Assembly (NCBI GenBank): GCA_021371955.1
Contig: JAJFVD010000012.1
Span: 62,001 to 126,000 of the forward strand
Length of the DNA stretch: 64,000 bases
Direction of reading: 5' to 3'
From: Bacteroidales bacterium
Lineage (GTDB): Bacteria > Bacteroidota > Bacteroidia > Bacteroidales > UBA932
A model generated the notes under the pieces. It made no database searches and was not told where the DNA came from. It saw only the letters and a program-made list of their open reading frames with translations. A program made the position numbers and the translations under genes. This document shows positions 1 through 10,058 of this stretch, piece by piece (positions within the stretch are counted from its first letter, which is position 1; every line of letters starts with the position of its first letter).

Positions 1-2174
1 GCGCTTTCCGTGTAGCATCCGGAACACTCAACTATATCGAACTTCTTCTTGCAAGCTTCGCCCCTAAAGAGGTCCTTGTGCAAAAGAGCTATCAGCGCGG
101 GTTTGAAGAGAGGTTTGGAAAAGACATTTATGTATCGGCAATGGACGAATGGACATTCGTTTACGACTCTGCCCGTGAAAAGCTTATCAGCCACTTTAAT
201 GTTGCATCTTTAAAAGGTTTTGGAATAGAGAACATGCCGTTGGCTGTAACAGCTGCCGGAGCAATTCTTTCCTATCTGGACCTCACGCGCCACGACTCTC
301 TGGGCCACCTCTGCTCTATCTCGCGAATTGACGAAGAAGAGTACGTCTGGATTGATAAATTTACATTCCGCAATCTTGAGATTTTTGGAAGCTATGCCGA
401 TGAGGGAGCATCTCTCATTAAGGTAATTGACAAAACCTCTTCCCCAATGGGAGGAAGGCTGCTTCGCAACTGGATTGCCATGCCTGTCAAAAGCATAAAA
501 GAGCTCAACACCCGTCACAATATTGTTGACATTCTTTATAAAGATAATGATAACCGGGAAAAACTCAGAGAACACCTTTCAAATATAGGCGACCTTGAAA
601 GAATAATCTCAAAGGCCGCTGCAGGAAAAATATCTCCGAGGGAAGTTGTCCAGCTTAAAAGAGGGCTGGAACAAATTGCACCCATCAAACAGATTTGTGC
701 CGATGTTGCAGCAGGTGGTCCGGAATCCGAAGCCTCCGATTTAACCGGGCTGGCCTCCGGCCTTGACAATTGTACATCCCTCATTGAACTTCTAAACCGG
801 GAGATTCTGCCCGAACCTGCAAATCAGTTTGGAAAAGGGGACATAATTTGCCCCGGCATAAATTCAGAACTGGACGAGCTAAGAAAAATATCGCACCACG
901 GGAAAGAGTTTCTTAGGGAGATGGAAGAGAGAGAGATAGAAAGAACCGGAATCTCCTCGTTAAAAATAAGCTACAACAATGTTTTCGGATATTACCTCGA
1001 GGTAAGGAACACCCATAAGGATAAAGTTCCTGAGGAGTGGATACGCAAACAGACCCTTGTCAGCGCAGAAAGATATATCACTCAGGAGCTAAAAGAGTAT
1101 GAAGAAAAGATACTTGGTGCCGAAGAAAAGATAATTGCTCTTGAGCAGTCCATATTTGCCAACACGGTGGCAATCATACAAAAAAACATATCTGTTATTT
1201 TATTAAACGCTTCAATTATAGCTCGTTTAGACCTTCTCACGGGATTTTCGCAATTGGCTAAGCAAAATAATTATAACAGGCCGGTAATCAATGATAGTAA
1301 CACAATAGTTATAGAGGCCGGGCGCCATCCGGTGATAGAAACACTGATGCCTCCGGGCGAGGAGTATATTGCCAACGACCTGTTCTTAGACTCTGATAGT
1401 CAGCAGATAATCATTCTCACAGGGCCAAACATGTCCGGAAAGAGTGCTTTGCTCCGGCAAACGGCTCTTATCGTTATCCTTGCACAGGCCGGAAGCTTCG
1501 TTCCGGCAGCATCGGCAAAAATTGGAATTGTGGATAAGGTATTCACTCGCGTGGGTGCTTCGGACAATATTTCCAGGGGAGAGTCTACCTTTATGGTTGA
1601 GATGCTCGAGACTGCAACAATTTTGCACAATCTGTCACAAAGGTCCCTTATATTGCTTGATGAAATCGGCCGGGGAACAAGTACCTATGACGGTATGTCC
1701 ATTGCCTGGGCAATAGTCGAGTACATACACGAACATCCGGAATTCAGGGCAAAGACATTGTTTGCAACGCACTACCACGAACTAAACGACCTTGAAGAAC
1801 ATTTTTCAAGGGTAAAAAACTTCCACATCTCTGTAAAAGAGGTGGACAAAAATGTAATTTTCCTCCGGAAACTCACTCCGGGAGGAGTTGCGCACAGCTT
1901 TGGTATTCACGTTGCCAGAATGGCCGGGATGCCTCATGATGTTGTAAGGAGAGCGGAAAGAGTGCTTAAGCAGCTGGAATCAAAAGAGAAAGAGGGCTCG
2001 AAAAAAAGGAGAGTCACTTTAAACGAAGATTCTTTGCAGTTGTCATTTTTTCAGCTGGATGACCCTTTGCTGGCAAGTATACGGGATGAGCTTAAAGACA
2101 TTGATATTAACACTATGTCCCCGCTTGATGCCTTTGATAAGCTAAGAAGTTTAAAGAAGAAAACAGGATTATAA
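1..2174 (+). CDS. mutS: DNA mismatch repair ATPase MutS, 5' end outside window
   Basis: MutS binds base mismatches and small loops as a dimer and uses ATP to signal repair. The frame is open from base 3 to the stop at 2172, about 723 codons, so roughly the first 150 residues of a normal MutS (about 850-870) lie upstream. The GTG at 78 is internal, because MutS-like sequence continues before it. The core, lever and clamp regions are followed by a Walker A motif GPNMSGKS (from about 1422) and a Walker B motif LLDEIGRGTSTYDG (about 1650-1690); the ATPase domain then continues to the dimerisation tail. A possible ribosome site for the next gene (aaagagag) overlaps the end. Identification is secure from the motifs; only the N-terminal mismatch-binding domain cannot be checked. 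Confidence 0.97.
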   Translation, partial: AFRVASGTLNYIELLLASFAPKEVLVQKSYQRGFEERFGKDIYVSAMDEWTFVYDSAREKLISHFNVASLKGFGIENMPLAVTAAGAILSYLDLTRHDSLGHLCSISRIDEEEYVWIDKFTFRNLEIFGSYADEGASLIKVIDKTSSPMGGRLLRNWIAMPVKSIKELNTRHNIVDILYKDNDNREKLREHLSNIGDLERIISKAAAGKISPREVVQLKRGLEQIAPIKQICADVAAGGPESEASDLTGLASGLDNCTSLIELLNREILPEPANQFGKGDIICPGINSELDELRKISHHGKEFLREMEEREIERTGISSLKISYNNVFGYYLEVRNTHKDKVPEEWIRKQTLVSAERYITQELKEYEEKILGAEEKIIALEQSIFANTVAIIQKNISVILLNASIIARLDLLTGFSQLAKQNNYNRPVINDSNTIVIEAGRHPVIETLMPPGEEYIANDLFLDSDSQQIIILTGPNMSGKSALLRQTALIVILAQAGSFVPAASAKIGIVDKVFTRVGASDNISRGESTFMVEMLETATILHNLSQRSLILLDEIGRGTSTYDGMSIAWAIVEYIHEHPEFRAKTLFATHYHELNDLEEHFSRVKNFHISVKEVDKNVIFLRKLTPGGVAHSFGIHVARMAGMPHDVVRRAERVLKQLESKEKEGSKKRRVTLNEDSLQLSFFQLDDPLLASIRDELKDIDINTMSPLDAFDKLRSLKKKTGL

Positions 2175-2184
2175 AAGAGAGATT

Positions 2185-3456
2185 ATGATAAAACTCTACA
2201 GAAGAATAACTATGATTATCAAACTGATATTTGAAAGTATCAGATTTGCCTTTGGATCCCTCAAAGGGGACAAGTTCCGTACATTTCTCTCTCTCTTTGG
2301 AGTAAGTATCGGAATCTTTTCAATTGTAACCGTTTTTACGGCTGTAGGTGCTTTGCAAAAGAATGTTGAATCGGGGCTAAACAGCTTTGGAGGAAATACC
2401 GTTTATGTTCAGCAGTTCCCGTTTGCTCCGCCGGAAGGAGAGGAGTATAAGTGGTGGGAATACATGAACCGCCCTATGCCCAAATATGAGGAGTATCTTT
2501 TCCTTAAATCACAGTCCAAAACAATCGCTGCTACATCTTTTGTAGTTTTTACAAATAGGACCGTTACATACAAAAGGGCTTCTTTTAATTCGGGATTCAT
2601 TACTGCTGCTACCTATGAGTGGGGCGAAATTGCAAATATCGAAATTGACAGGGGGCGCTACTTCTCTCAATTTGAGGCGCAATCGTCTACTCCAGTTGTT
2701 ATCCTTGGCAACGAGGTGGCTAATGCCCTTTTCGGTTTCGAGAACCCAATCAACAAAGTAATCAAAGTGGGTAACGCAAATGCCCGGGTTATTGGCGTAC
2801 AGAAAAAAGCCGGAGAGAGTATTGTAAACATTTTCGATACAGACAACTCAATACTGATCTCTTATACATTCGCTTCAACAATTATGAATGTGAAGCGGAC
2901 AGAAAGCATGATTTGCATAAAACCAATTGATGGCGTGGACAGAGACGAGTCCATTCAGGAGATGAGGCAGTTGCTACGCTCAATAAGAAGGCTCAAGCCA
3001 AAACAAAACGACAACTTTGCTCTTAACGAAATGACCTTTCTGCTCAGCCAGACAAAGGCGATTTTCGGCGGTATAAATCTGGCAGGATGGATCATCGGAG
3101 GTTTTTCAATATTGATTGGCGGATTTGGTATTGCCAACATTATGTTCGTTTCTGTTAAGGAGCGTACAAACCTTATTGGTATCCAGAAAGCTCTTGGCGC
3201 CAAAAAATATATTATCCTCACCCAGTTTCTTGCCGAGGCTGCTGCACTTGCACTTGCAGGCGGAGCAATTGGTATTCTGATGGTTCTGGGGGTGGTTCTT
3301 GCTCTGCACGGGAACGAGTCGTTCCCAATGGAGCTTACTGCCTACAATGTATTCAGGGGCTTGTTTATCTCTTCGATAATAGGAATTGTTGCCGGCCTCC
3401 TTCCTGCATACACTGCTGCCAACCTAAATCCTGTTGAAGCAATCAACTCGAAATAA
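2185..3456 (+). CDS. MacB/FtsX-type ABC transporter permease
   Basis: This is a 423-residue inner-membrane permease of the MacB/LolC type. It has an N-terminal membrane segment (around residues 35-55), a large extracytoplasmic MacB-like domain (about 60-290), and three more membrane segments in the FtsX domain (about 295-415), including the typical stretch GIQKALGAKK. Such proteins work with an ATPase subunit to move lipoproteins, peptides or drugs, or to transmit force across the envelope. No ATPase gene is next to it, so the partner is elsewhere. It starts 10 bases after mutS and may be co-transcribed. ATG 2212 is an alternative start nine codons in. The substrate cannot be read from the sequence. 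Confidence 0.85.
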   Translation: MIKLYRRITMIIKLIFESIRFAFGSLKGDKFRTFLSLFGVSIGIFSIVTVFTAVGALQKNVESGLNSFGGNTVYVQQFPFAPPEGEEYKWWEYMNRPMPKYEEYLFLKSQSKTIAATSFVVFTNRTVTYKRASFNSGFITAATYEWGEIANIEIDRGRYFSQFEAQSSTPVVILGNEVANALFGFENPINKVIKVGNANARVIGVQKKAGESIVNIFDTDNSILISYTFASTIMNVKRTESMICIKPIDGVDRDESIQEMRQLLRSIRRLKPKQNDNFALNEMTFLLSQTKAIFGGINLAGWIIGGFSILIGGFGIANIMFVSVKERTNLIGIQKALGAKKYIILTQFLAEAAALALAGGAIGILMVLGVVLALHGNESFPMELTAYNVFRGLFISSIIGIVAGLLPAYTAANLNPVEAINSK

Positions 3457-4248
3457 CTACTTGTTGTAAATGAGCCGGGTAAGTTCAATAAACTCCTCAA
3501 CGGAGAGTTGTTCCGGCCTTTGGCCAAACAGATAGCTGTCCGGAGCTGGACGCCCCTCGAGCAATTGCTTTATTGAGTTTCTGATAGCCTTTCTTCTCTG
3601 GTTAAAGGATGTTTTAATTACCGCCTTGAAAAGCGATTCGTCACACTCAAGTGCAGTGCGGCTGTTTCTTGTTATCCTGATAACGGCAGATTTAACTTTT
3701 GGAGGAGGAGTGAAACTGTTTTCGTCTACGGTAAAAAGATATTCTATATCATACCATGCCTGCAGCAACACAGAAAGAATTCCATATGCCTTCTTCCCGG
3801 GAGGAGATGCAAGTCTTTCGGCCACCTCTTTTTGTATCATGCAAACAACCTGAGGTACATTTTCTTTATTGTCAAGCACTTTAAAGAATATCTGAGATGA
3901 AATGTTATACGGGAAATTCCCGATTACATGGAATTCTTCCGGAAATACTGCTTTAAGGTTCATTCTCAAAACATCTCCCTCCAGAAGTTTCTCGCCAAGC
4001 GAAGGGTAATTTATTTTCAGGAATTCTATTGATTCGTTGTCTATTTCGGCAGCATACAAATCTACCCGCTTGTCTTCAATAAGGAATTTTGTGAGGACAC
4101 CTGTACCGGGTCCAATTTCAAGCACACGGGTTTTTACGCCGGCTTGTTGCTCTTCCGAAGGAAGGATAAGCGAATCTACAATTCTGCGGGCAATTTTCTC
4201 ATCTTTAAGAAAATGCTGTCCCAGAGACTTTTTTGGTTTTACATACAT
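3457..4248 (-). CDS. rsmA: 16S rRNA dimethyladenosine transferase RsmA (KsgA)
   Basis: RsmA dimethylates two adjacent adenosines near the 3' end of 16S rRNA during small-subunit assembly. The 263-residue protein has the family start KSLGQHFLKD, the SAM-binding loop LEIGPGTGVLT, and the catalytic motif NFPYNISSQIFF (a variant of N-L/I-P-Y). The ATG at 4248 is preferred. The longer reading from 4275 adds nine non-conserved residues and would overlap the upstream gene. The gene directly abuts the convergent permease gene (stop codons within one base), leaving no room for a separate terminator. It probably shares a transcript with the nuclease gene upstream on the same strand. Confidence 0.96.
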   Translation of the reverse strand: MYVKPKKSLGQHFLKDEKIARRIVDSLILPSEEQQAGVKTRVLEIGPGTGVLTKFLIEDKRVDLYAAEIDNESIEFLKINYPSLGEKLLEGDVLRMNLKAVFPEEFHVIGNFPYNISSQIFFKVLDNKENVPQVVCMIQKEVAERLASPPGKKAYGILSVLLQAWYDIEYLFTVDENSFTPPPKVKSAVIRITRNSRTALECDESLFKAVIKTSFNQRRKAIRNSIKQLLEGRPAPDSYLFGQRPEQLSVEEFIELTRLIYNK

Positions 4249-4268
4249 GCGGCAAAGGTATATAAATT

Positions 4269-5396
4269 TCACCAAACCTTTTTTATCGTCATTATTATGG
4301 GAAGATGGTCGCTCACTCCTCCGTTATACCTCGGCCCCTTAAATGTTCTTCTTGGCGTGTAACCCAAATATTGTCTGTCATTTTCAAGCAGATAGGTGTG
4401 CGAAAAAATCTCCATCGATTCCGGGAGGCAGTAAATAGGCTCATGGGGGTTCATAAGATTGGACGAGACAAGAAAATGGTCTATCAGCTCCCACTCTCCC
4501 ATAAACCTGATGCTGCCCTTTGCTCTATTGTATCGAAAAGTTGTTTCCGCGATGCCTCCGTTGGTCTCATTGTTATTTTTCCCCCGGCGAATTCTCCTAT
4601 GCAGATTTTCCGCAAGGTTTGTAAACCCGGGAAAAGCAGATGCGGCGGACCTTTCCGGCGAATCATTAAAATCTCCCATTAACAGAATGTTTGCCCTTGA
4701 ATTCCTAAAAAACAGCGAATCGCAATACCGCTTTAGGCAGCCGGCCGCCGCCTCCCTCCTTGAATCGGACAAAACTCCTGAACCATATTTCGATGGCCAG
4801 TGATTTACAAAAACATGAATTGTATCCAGTTTGTCAAGAACACCCTTAGTATATAATATAAGCCTCGTTCTCATAGTTGTATCGGGAAGCCGGACATTAA
4901 TAAAATCAGTTTTTAAAGGAGAAAATCTCTCTTTTCTGTAAAGAAGTGCCACATCTATTCCTCTGAAATCCGGAGAATCTTTGTGTATTATTCCATATCC
5001 GGCGGGCGAAAGCGCCGTAGCCTCCGTCAGCTGGCGTAGCACATACCTGTTTTCCGCTTCGGCCACTCCAATAAGCGACGGCAGCTCCCCATCTGCCAGC
5101 AGAAGAATTGCTTTCGCCAGTCCGTTTCTCTTTTCGTTGAATTTCTTTCGGCTCCAGTGTTTCTCCCCCATTGGGGTAAACTCGTCATCGGAAGTAAGAG
5201 GGTCGTCTCTTGTGTCGAAAAAATTTTCAAGATTCCAGAATACAATCCTGAAATCCTGTGCATCTGTAGTTTTAGGTAAAAGCAAAAAAAGTGCAGAAAA
5301 AAGGAGGATACATACAAACATGCCGGGTACAATCGTTGTTATACCCGGAAAACATGTTACCCATGTTTTTTGTATGATATTTTGTAGTAATTTCAT
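4269..5396 (-). CDS. Secreted endonuclease/exonuclease/phosphatase-fold protein
   Basis: This is a member of the EEP (DNase I / sphingomyelinase-like) fold. Metal and catalytic motifs are visible in order: WNLENFFD, VAEAENR, FVNHWPSK, LLMGDFNDSP and SDHLPIIM. An N-terminal hydrophobic stretch ending near DAQ suggests export. The substrate may be nucleic acid or a phosphoester; the sequence does not say. The TTG at 5402 is an unlikely start. ATG 5396 is used here, but ATG 5321 (28th codon of the longest reading) would give a cleaner signal peptide, and a promoter-like TATATTTG on this strand at 5400-5407 would then leave a normal leader. It lies 20 bases upstream of rsmA. Confidence 0.85.
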   Translation of the reverse strand: MKLLQNIIQKTWVTCFPGITTIVPGMFVCILLFSALFLLLPKTTDAQDFRIVFWNLENFFDTRDDPLTSDDEFTPMGEKHWSRKKFNEKRNGLAKAILLLADGELPSLIGVAEAENRYVLRQLTEATALSPAGYGIIHKDSPDFRGIDVALLYRKERFSPLKTDFINVRLPDTTMRTRLILYTKGVLDKLDTIHVFVNHWPSKYGSGVLSDSRREAAAGCLKRYCDSLFFRNSRANILLMGDFNDSPERSAASAFPGFTNLAENLHRRIRRGKNNNETNGGIAETTFRYNRAKGSIRFMGEWELIDHFLVSSNLMNPHEPIYCLPESMEIFSHTYLLENDRQYLGYTPRRTFKGPRYNGGVSDHLPIIMTIKKVW

Positions 5397-5535
5397 AGTC
5401 AAATATAAAAATTCCGGCTTCCGGCACTGTTTGCGTATTCAATAAATATCTGATTATTAATTTGTTTTATCTCATTTTAGATTTTATTGTAAAATTTGAC
5501 TAATTTCGCCCCCTCAAATAATAAAAAATAGAAAA

Positions 5536-6639
5536 ATGGCATTAAAGTGTGGAATAGTAGGCCTTCCAAATGTTGGAAAATCGACCCTTTTTAACTGTAT
5601 AAGTTCGGGGAAGGCTCAGTCTGCCAACTTCCCGTTTTGTACAATTGAGCCCAATTTCGGGTCTACAATAGTTCCCGATGCAAGGCTTCAGGTGTTGGAG
5701 AAACTGGTAAAACCGCACAGGGTTGTTCCTGCAACAGTTGAAATTGTGGATATAGCCGGGCTTGTAAAAGGAGCCAGTAAAGGAGAAGGGCTTGGAAACC
5801 AATTCCTTGCCAATATTCGCGAAACTGATGCAATAATTCATGTTCTCAGATGTTTCGACGATCCAAATATTGTTCACGTAGATGGCAGCATCAATCCGGT
5901 AAGAGATAAAGAGATTATTGACACCGAACTTCAGATAAAGGACCTCGATACTGTTGAAAACCGACTGAAGAAGGTTTCTAAACAGGCACAGACAGGAGGC
6001 GATAAAGAGGCCAAAAGACTCTACAATATTCTCATTAAATACAAAGAGATACTTGAGCAGGGAAAGAGCGCCAGAACCGTTGTTTTTGACAATGCCGACG
6101 ATATTAAGCTTGCCGGAGAACTCTTTCTTTTAACGGACAAGCCTGTTCTCTATGTTTGCAACGTAGACGAAAGAGCTGCAAAGGACGGAAATGCCTATGT
6201 AGATATGGTAAAAGAGGCAATTAAGGACGAAGGGGCGGAGATATTGATTGTAGCAGCAAAAATAGAATCAGAGATAGCAGAGCTTGAGAGTTTCGAAGAG
6301 CGGGAGATGTTTCTTCAGGAACTTGGTCTCGAGGCATCCGGCGTTTCCAGAGTAATTCAATCGGCCTATTCCCTTCTGAACCTCGAAACATACTTTACTG
6401 CCGGCATTCAGGAAGTGAGAGCCTGGACGTTCCATAAAGGAGCAAAGGCACCTCAGGCAGCGGCCGTGATTCATACCGATTTCGAAAAGGGATTCATACG
6501 TGCTGAGGTCATTAAATACGAAGACTATGTAAAATACGGTTCCGAAGCCGCATGCCGTGAAGCCGGCCGCCTCGGAGTCGAAGGCAAAGAGTATGTAGTT
6601 CAGGACGGCGATATCATGCACTTCCGCTTTAACGTTTAG
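5536..6639 (+). CDS. ychF: Ribosome-binding ATPase YchF/OLA1
   Basis: YchF is a universally conserved Obg-related P-loop NTPase that prefers ATP and binds ribosomes; it is linked to stress and translation control. The 367-residue protein has the P-loop GLPNVGKSTLFN at residues 7-18, a G3 motif DIAGLVKGASKGEG, and the altered G4 motif NVDE in place of NKxD, which is the hallmark of ATP preference. A TGS domain with the end VVQDGDIMHFRFNV closes the protein. Length is typical. It is transcribed alone and ends at the strong hairpin at 6658-6698. Confidence 0.97.
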   Translation: MALKCGIVGLPNVGKSTLFNCISSGKAQSANFPFCTIEPNFGSTIVPDARLQVLEKLVKPHRVVPATVEIVDIAGLVKGASKGEGLGNQFLANIRETDAIIHVLRCFDDPNIVHVDGSINPVRDKEIIDTELQIKDLDTVENRLKKVSKQAQTGGDKEAKRLYNILIKYKEILEQGKSARTVVFDNADDIKLAGELFLLTDKPVLYVCNVDERAAKDGNAYVDMVKEAIKDEGAEILIVAAKIESEIAELESFEEREMFLQELGLEASGVSRVIQSAYSLLNLETYFTAGIQEVRAWTFHKGAKAPQAAAVIHTDFEKGFIRAEVIKYEDYVKYGSEAACREAGRLGVEGKEYVVQDGDIMHFRFNV

Positions 6640-6657
6640 CCGCCGAAGATTAACAAT

Positions 6658-6698
6658 AAAAAGATGGGCTGTCTAGTTATTAGACAGCCCATCTTTTT
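6658..6698. terminator. Bidirectional intrinsic terminator between ychF and ppiD
   Basis: A 17-bp perfect stem (6659-6675 with 6681-6697) has a 5-base loop and A- and T-rich ends, so it can form an intrinsic terminator on both strands. It serves ychF (+) and the end of the long mfd-to-ppiD operon (-). Confidence 0.93.
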
Positions 6699-6721
6699 AT
6701 TTATTGCTCAGCAGCTACCTG

Positions 6722-8821
6722 CTAAAAGAATCTTGCTCTGTGGTCCTTAACTTCTCCGCCCTTCTCAAATACTCCCTGAAGAAGCTGAAGCTGGTAAGAA
6801 AACATTTGACTTGCCTTTGCTTTTGCATCGTTCTCTGTGAAGAAAGCTCCGGTTTGTCTTGCGTCTACGTTGAAAATATAGATACCAACATTGCCTTTAA
6901 CCGGGCCGGTAAGAGTGTTCTCTTTGGCACCTGCAACAGAACCGATAAATATCGGGTCAAATGACTGCGATCCTATTGCTCCGAAAGAGATACCGCTTTG
7001 TTTGTTTACTGTTGTTCCAAGTTTGGCAGCAATTTCTTCGATGTTGGTCATTCCTTTTACCTCTTCCTTAACTTTGGCAAGCATCTTCTCGTTAGATTTT
7101 TCTCTCTTAAGGATTGTAGTAATTGTACTTTCCATTGAAGCAAGCGATGGAATTCCTTCTTCGCGGATTGCTGTTACGGTTGCTACAAAGAAGTATTTGT
7201 TATCGATGGAAATAATCAGTGAAACTTCGTCCTTCTTAGCTCCATAAACCCATTTGCTGAGTTCTCTTGCGTTTTTGTATGTTGCAACTGTTTTTGCTCC
7301 CTCTTCGATTCCCATTGCCGGGATTGGAACGAGATTCATCTCTTTTATAACGGCTCTGAACTTATCAAGTTTTCCTGCCGATTTTGAAGCTACGTCGTTT
7401 GCCTGTGAATAGTACTTTTGGAAAGTCTCTTTTCCGGCAACTGCGCTCTTTTCAAGTATGGCAAGCTGAACTTTTTTCACAGGAGCGGTCTTCTCTTTGA
7501 TTTTAACAATATGAAGCCCGTATTGTGTCTCAAGTTTCATCAGCTTGTTTGGAGCTGCAACAAAACATGTGTCAAAACCCGGAATCATATAGCTTTGTGT
7601 CATCCATCCAAGTTCGCCGGGAGCAACATTAGGGTTTTTATCAAGTGAATTCGCTGCTGCGAGTTCTGTGAAGCTTGCTCCTCCTTCAAGAAGTTTAATG
7701 AGAGAGTCCGCTTTTGCCTGAGCAACTGCCTTGTCTCTGCCGTCCAGAAGAATGTGTTCTACAAATACTGAGTCAGGAATGTTCTTAACAGAACTGATTC
7801 TTGCTGCCCTGAATATATTTCCTTCCTGGAAAACCGGAAGAACTACAGCCGGAGTTGCTCCGAATGCAAAACTGTCCAGTGCCGGAGAAATTGAAGCAAG
7901 CTCGCCCTTTTTGAAGTAATACGGGTTGAGTTGCTTTTCAGAATTCTTTGCAAGGAAAGATTTCAGATTGCCGGTTGTGGCAAACTCATTATATACTTTT
8001 TCAATATCGCCTTTCGTGAGGTTGATATCTTCCTGCGAAGGCTGAACTTCAAAAACAACATATTCAATATCCCTGCTGGCTTTTTGCTCAAAGTTCTGCT
8101 TGCGCTGGTTGTAATATTCCTTTATCTCCTGTTTTGATACAGCTACTGTGGTATCAATCTGATAACCGTAAGGCTGCATAATGAATGAAACATCGGAAGT
8201 AATATTGTTGTTTTCAATTGTTCTTCTGAGCTCAACCGGGTTCATAACGCTGCTCTTTGCAAGCAATGAAACATATTTTGAGAACATCTGGTCGTTCATC
8301 ATTGTGTTTTCAAGATAGTTCCAGTATGTTGCCAGTTTGCCGCTCTCGTCAGTTGGGATAGCCTTAATGAATTCAACAAGCTTATTTCTGTCGAACTGAC
8401 CGTTTGCACCCAAGAAAGCCTGCTCTCTTGTGAGAACCGGAGAAATTTGTGTTCCCTGGCTTAAATCAAACATTTCTTCTTCTCCAACGTCAAGCCCTGC
8501 ATCCTTGATTGTCGGGATAAGGACCTTCTCGGTAAGAATGTCCTGCCATGCTCCCTGATTAATCATCTCCTGCGTCTGCTCGTCAACATTTGACGAACCG
8601 GTTGCCATTTGGTGGATTTGAGTAAAATAGTCAATCTTTTTCTGATAATCCTTATAAGAGATTGCCTCTCCCTTCATCTCTCCAACATCATATTTGGACG
8701 AGAACATGGAGACTGCCGATTGTAACGTGTCTGCGTCAACAATAAATGATAAAAGTGCGATACCGATGATAATCGTTATAAAGGCACCCATTTTAACTCG
8801 GATATTCTCGAGAACTGCCAT
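6722..8821 (-). CDS. ppiD: PpiD/SurA-type membrane-anchored peptidyl-prolyl isomerase
   Basis: This 699-residue periplasmic folding factor is anchored by one N-terminal membrane helix (about residues 12-30). A SurA-like N-terminal domain follows, then a parvulin (PpiC) domain around residues 350-445 with HILLDGRDKA and GELGWMTQSYMIPGFD, then a further periplasmic region. PpiD-type proteins help newly exported envelope proteins fold near the Sec translocon. It is the last gene of the minus-strand operon starting at mfd, 69 bases downstream of the gldE-like gene, and ends just before the shared terminator. The family is clear; the symbol is by analogy with the proteobacterial protein. Confidence 0.9.
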   Translation of the reverse strand: MAVLENIRVKMGAFITIIIGIALLSFIVDADTLQSAVSMFSSKYDVGEMKGEAISYKDYQKKIDYFTQIHQMATGSSNVDEQTQEMINQGAWQDILTEKVLIPTIKDAGLDVGEEEMFDLSQGTQISPVLTREQAFLGANGQFDRNKLVEFIKAIPTDESGKLATYWNYLENTMMNDQMFSKYVSLLAKSSVMNPVELRRTIENNNITSDVSFIMQPYGYQIDTTVAVSKQEIKEYYNQRKQNFEQKASRDIEYVVFEVQPSQEDINLTKGDIEKVYNEFATTGNLKSFLAKNSEKQLNPYYFKKGELASISPALDSFAFGATPAVVLPVFQEGNIFRAARISSVKNIPDSVFVEHILLDGRDKAVAQAKADSLIKLLEGGASFTELAAANSLDKNPNVAPGELGWMTQSYMIPGFDTCFVAAPNKLMKLETQYGLHIVKIKEKTAPVKKVQLAILEKSAVAGKETFQKYYSQANDVASKSAGKLDKFRAVIKEMNLVPIPAMGIEEGAKTVATYKNARELSKWVYGAKKDEVSLIISIDNKYFFVATVTAIREEGIPSLASMESTITTILKREKSNEKMLAKVKEEVKGMTNIEEIAAKLGTTVNKQSGISFGAIGSQSFDPIFIGSVAGAKENTLTGPVKGNVGIYIFNVDARQTGAFFTENDAKAKASQMFSYQLQLLQGVFEKGGEVKDHRARFF

Positions 8822-8890
8822 TTTTTATAAAGTTTTAAGTTATTTCCTTGTAAGGCGCGAAGATAGTAATTTTTTTATTTATGATATCTA

Positions 8891-10057
8891 TTATTCTTCT
8901 TCTACTTTCAAACTCACTGTCTCTACACGGTTTGAGGCCGTTTTGAGTATTTTGAAAGAAAAGTTGTTAAAAACAAGCACTTCTCCTTCGCCGGGAATAT
9001 TTTCGTGAAGGTAAGTTATTAACCCGCCAAGAGTTTCGTATTCTTCGGATTCGGGAAGGTTAAGGTCGTATGTTTTATTTAGATATTTTATCTCCTTTCG
9101 CGCAGAAAAGATAAATTCATTGTCTGAGATCCTTTTTTCCGAAAGTTCTTCTTTGTCAAGCTCATCCGATATTTCTCCGAATATTTCCTCAATAAGGTCT
9201 TCAAGGGTAACTATCCCGGCTGTTCCGCCGTATTCGTCCAGGACAACTGCAAGCGACCGCTTGCTTTTTGTAAGCATCGTAAGAAGGGCATTTGCGTTCA
9301 TATCCTCGGTTACAAAATCAACCGGGCGTATGAGCTCCGAAACAGTTTTGCCTCCGGCAAACAGGTCTTTTGAGTGTATATAGCCTACTATCCTGTCTAC
9401 ACTTCCGGCAAAAACGGGAATTCGGGAATAATTAGACTCGGCAAACAGCGATATTACCTCTTCAAGTGCAGCGTCCTTAGAAATTGCACATATTTCCGTC
9501 CTTGGAATCATACACTCCTTAAGCAGAACTTCGGAAAAATTAAGTGCATTCTGGATTATTTCAATATCTGCCGATGTTTCAGGCTCTCCCGGCGGGACAA
9601 CAGATTGGGATATTTCTCTCTTCTTCATAAAAGGGGATATCGTATTATAGACAGCATATCCGAGCCAGTAAAATTTTTCAAGTACCAGATTTGGGTTATT
9701 AACGGAAAGCCTTTTAGGAAGAAGATTGGCCGGACCCACGGCAAGAAATACGATAAGGAAAATCTCAATGACTATTATTCCAAAAAGCGAATCTGTAATA
9801 TATTCATTTATCAGAGGAGAAAATATGTTTACAACCGATACTCCGAAAAGCACCAAAAAGAATGCGTAAGCTATTTTAAGTGAATTTAAAAATTGCGTGC
9901 TGTTTTCTAGCAGAATTTCAATAATATGGGCATAGTGCCTCTCCTGTTTTAGGTCGAGTTCTATTTTCAATCTGTTGCAGGCCAGAAAAGAGATTTCCAG
10001 AGCTGCAAATAAAGAGAGTATCAATAGTGATACAATAGCCGTAATAATAGAAACCAT
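8891..10057 (-). CDS. GldE/CorC-like CNNM-CBS membrane protein
   Basis: The 388-residue protein has a reduced CNNM (DUF21) membrane region at about residues 1-140. It is followed by two CBS domains (about 182-300, beginning MIPRTEICAI and containing LDEYGGTAGIVTLEDLIEEI) and a C-terminal CorC/HlyC domain. Relatives are linked to magnesium/cobalt homeostasis; in gliding Bacteroidota the paralogue GldE is associated with motility and secretion. Its start is separated from the lptC stop by one base, so the two are almost certainly co-translated. Calling it GldE rather than a general hemolysin-C family protein is an inference from taxon and gene order. Confidence 0.85.
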   Translation of the reverse strand: MVSIITAIVSLLILSLFAALEISFLACNRLKIELDLKQERHYAHIIEILLENSTQFLNSLKIAYAFFLVLFGVSVVNIFSPLINEYITDSLFGIIVIEIFLIVFLAVGPANLLPKRLSVNNPNLVLEKFYWLGYAVYNTISPFMKKREISQSVVPPGEPETSADIEIIQNALNFSEVLLKECMIPRTEICAISKDAALEEVISLFAESNYSRIPVFAGSVDRIVGYIHSKDLFAGGKTVSELIRPVDFVTEDMNANALLTMLTKSKRSLAVVLDEYGGTAGIVTLEDLIEEIFGEISDELDKEELSEKRISDNEFIFSARKEIKYLNKTYDLNLPESEEYETLGGLITYLHENIPGEGEVLVFNNFSFKILKTASNRVETVSLKVEEE

Positions 10058-10058
10058 A

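Noticed and set aside
4248..4275. Longer N-terminus for rsmA from 4275
   Set aside because: The added residues are not conserved, and the family motif KSLGQHF begins just after the internal ATG.
5400..5407. TATATTTG as the promoter of the EEP-fold gene from ATG 5396
   Set aside because: It would sit four bases from the start codon; kept only as support for a downstream start at 5321.
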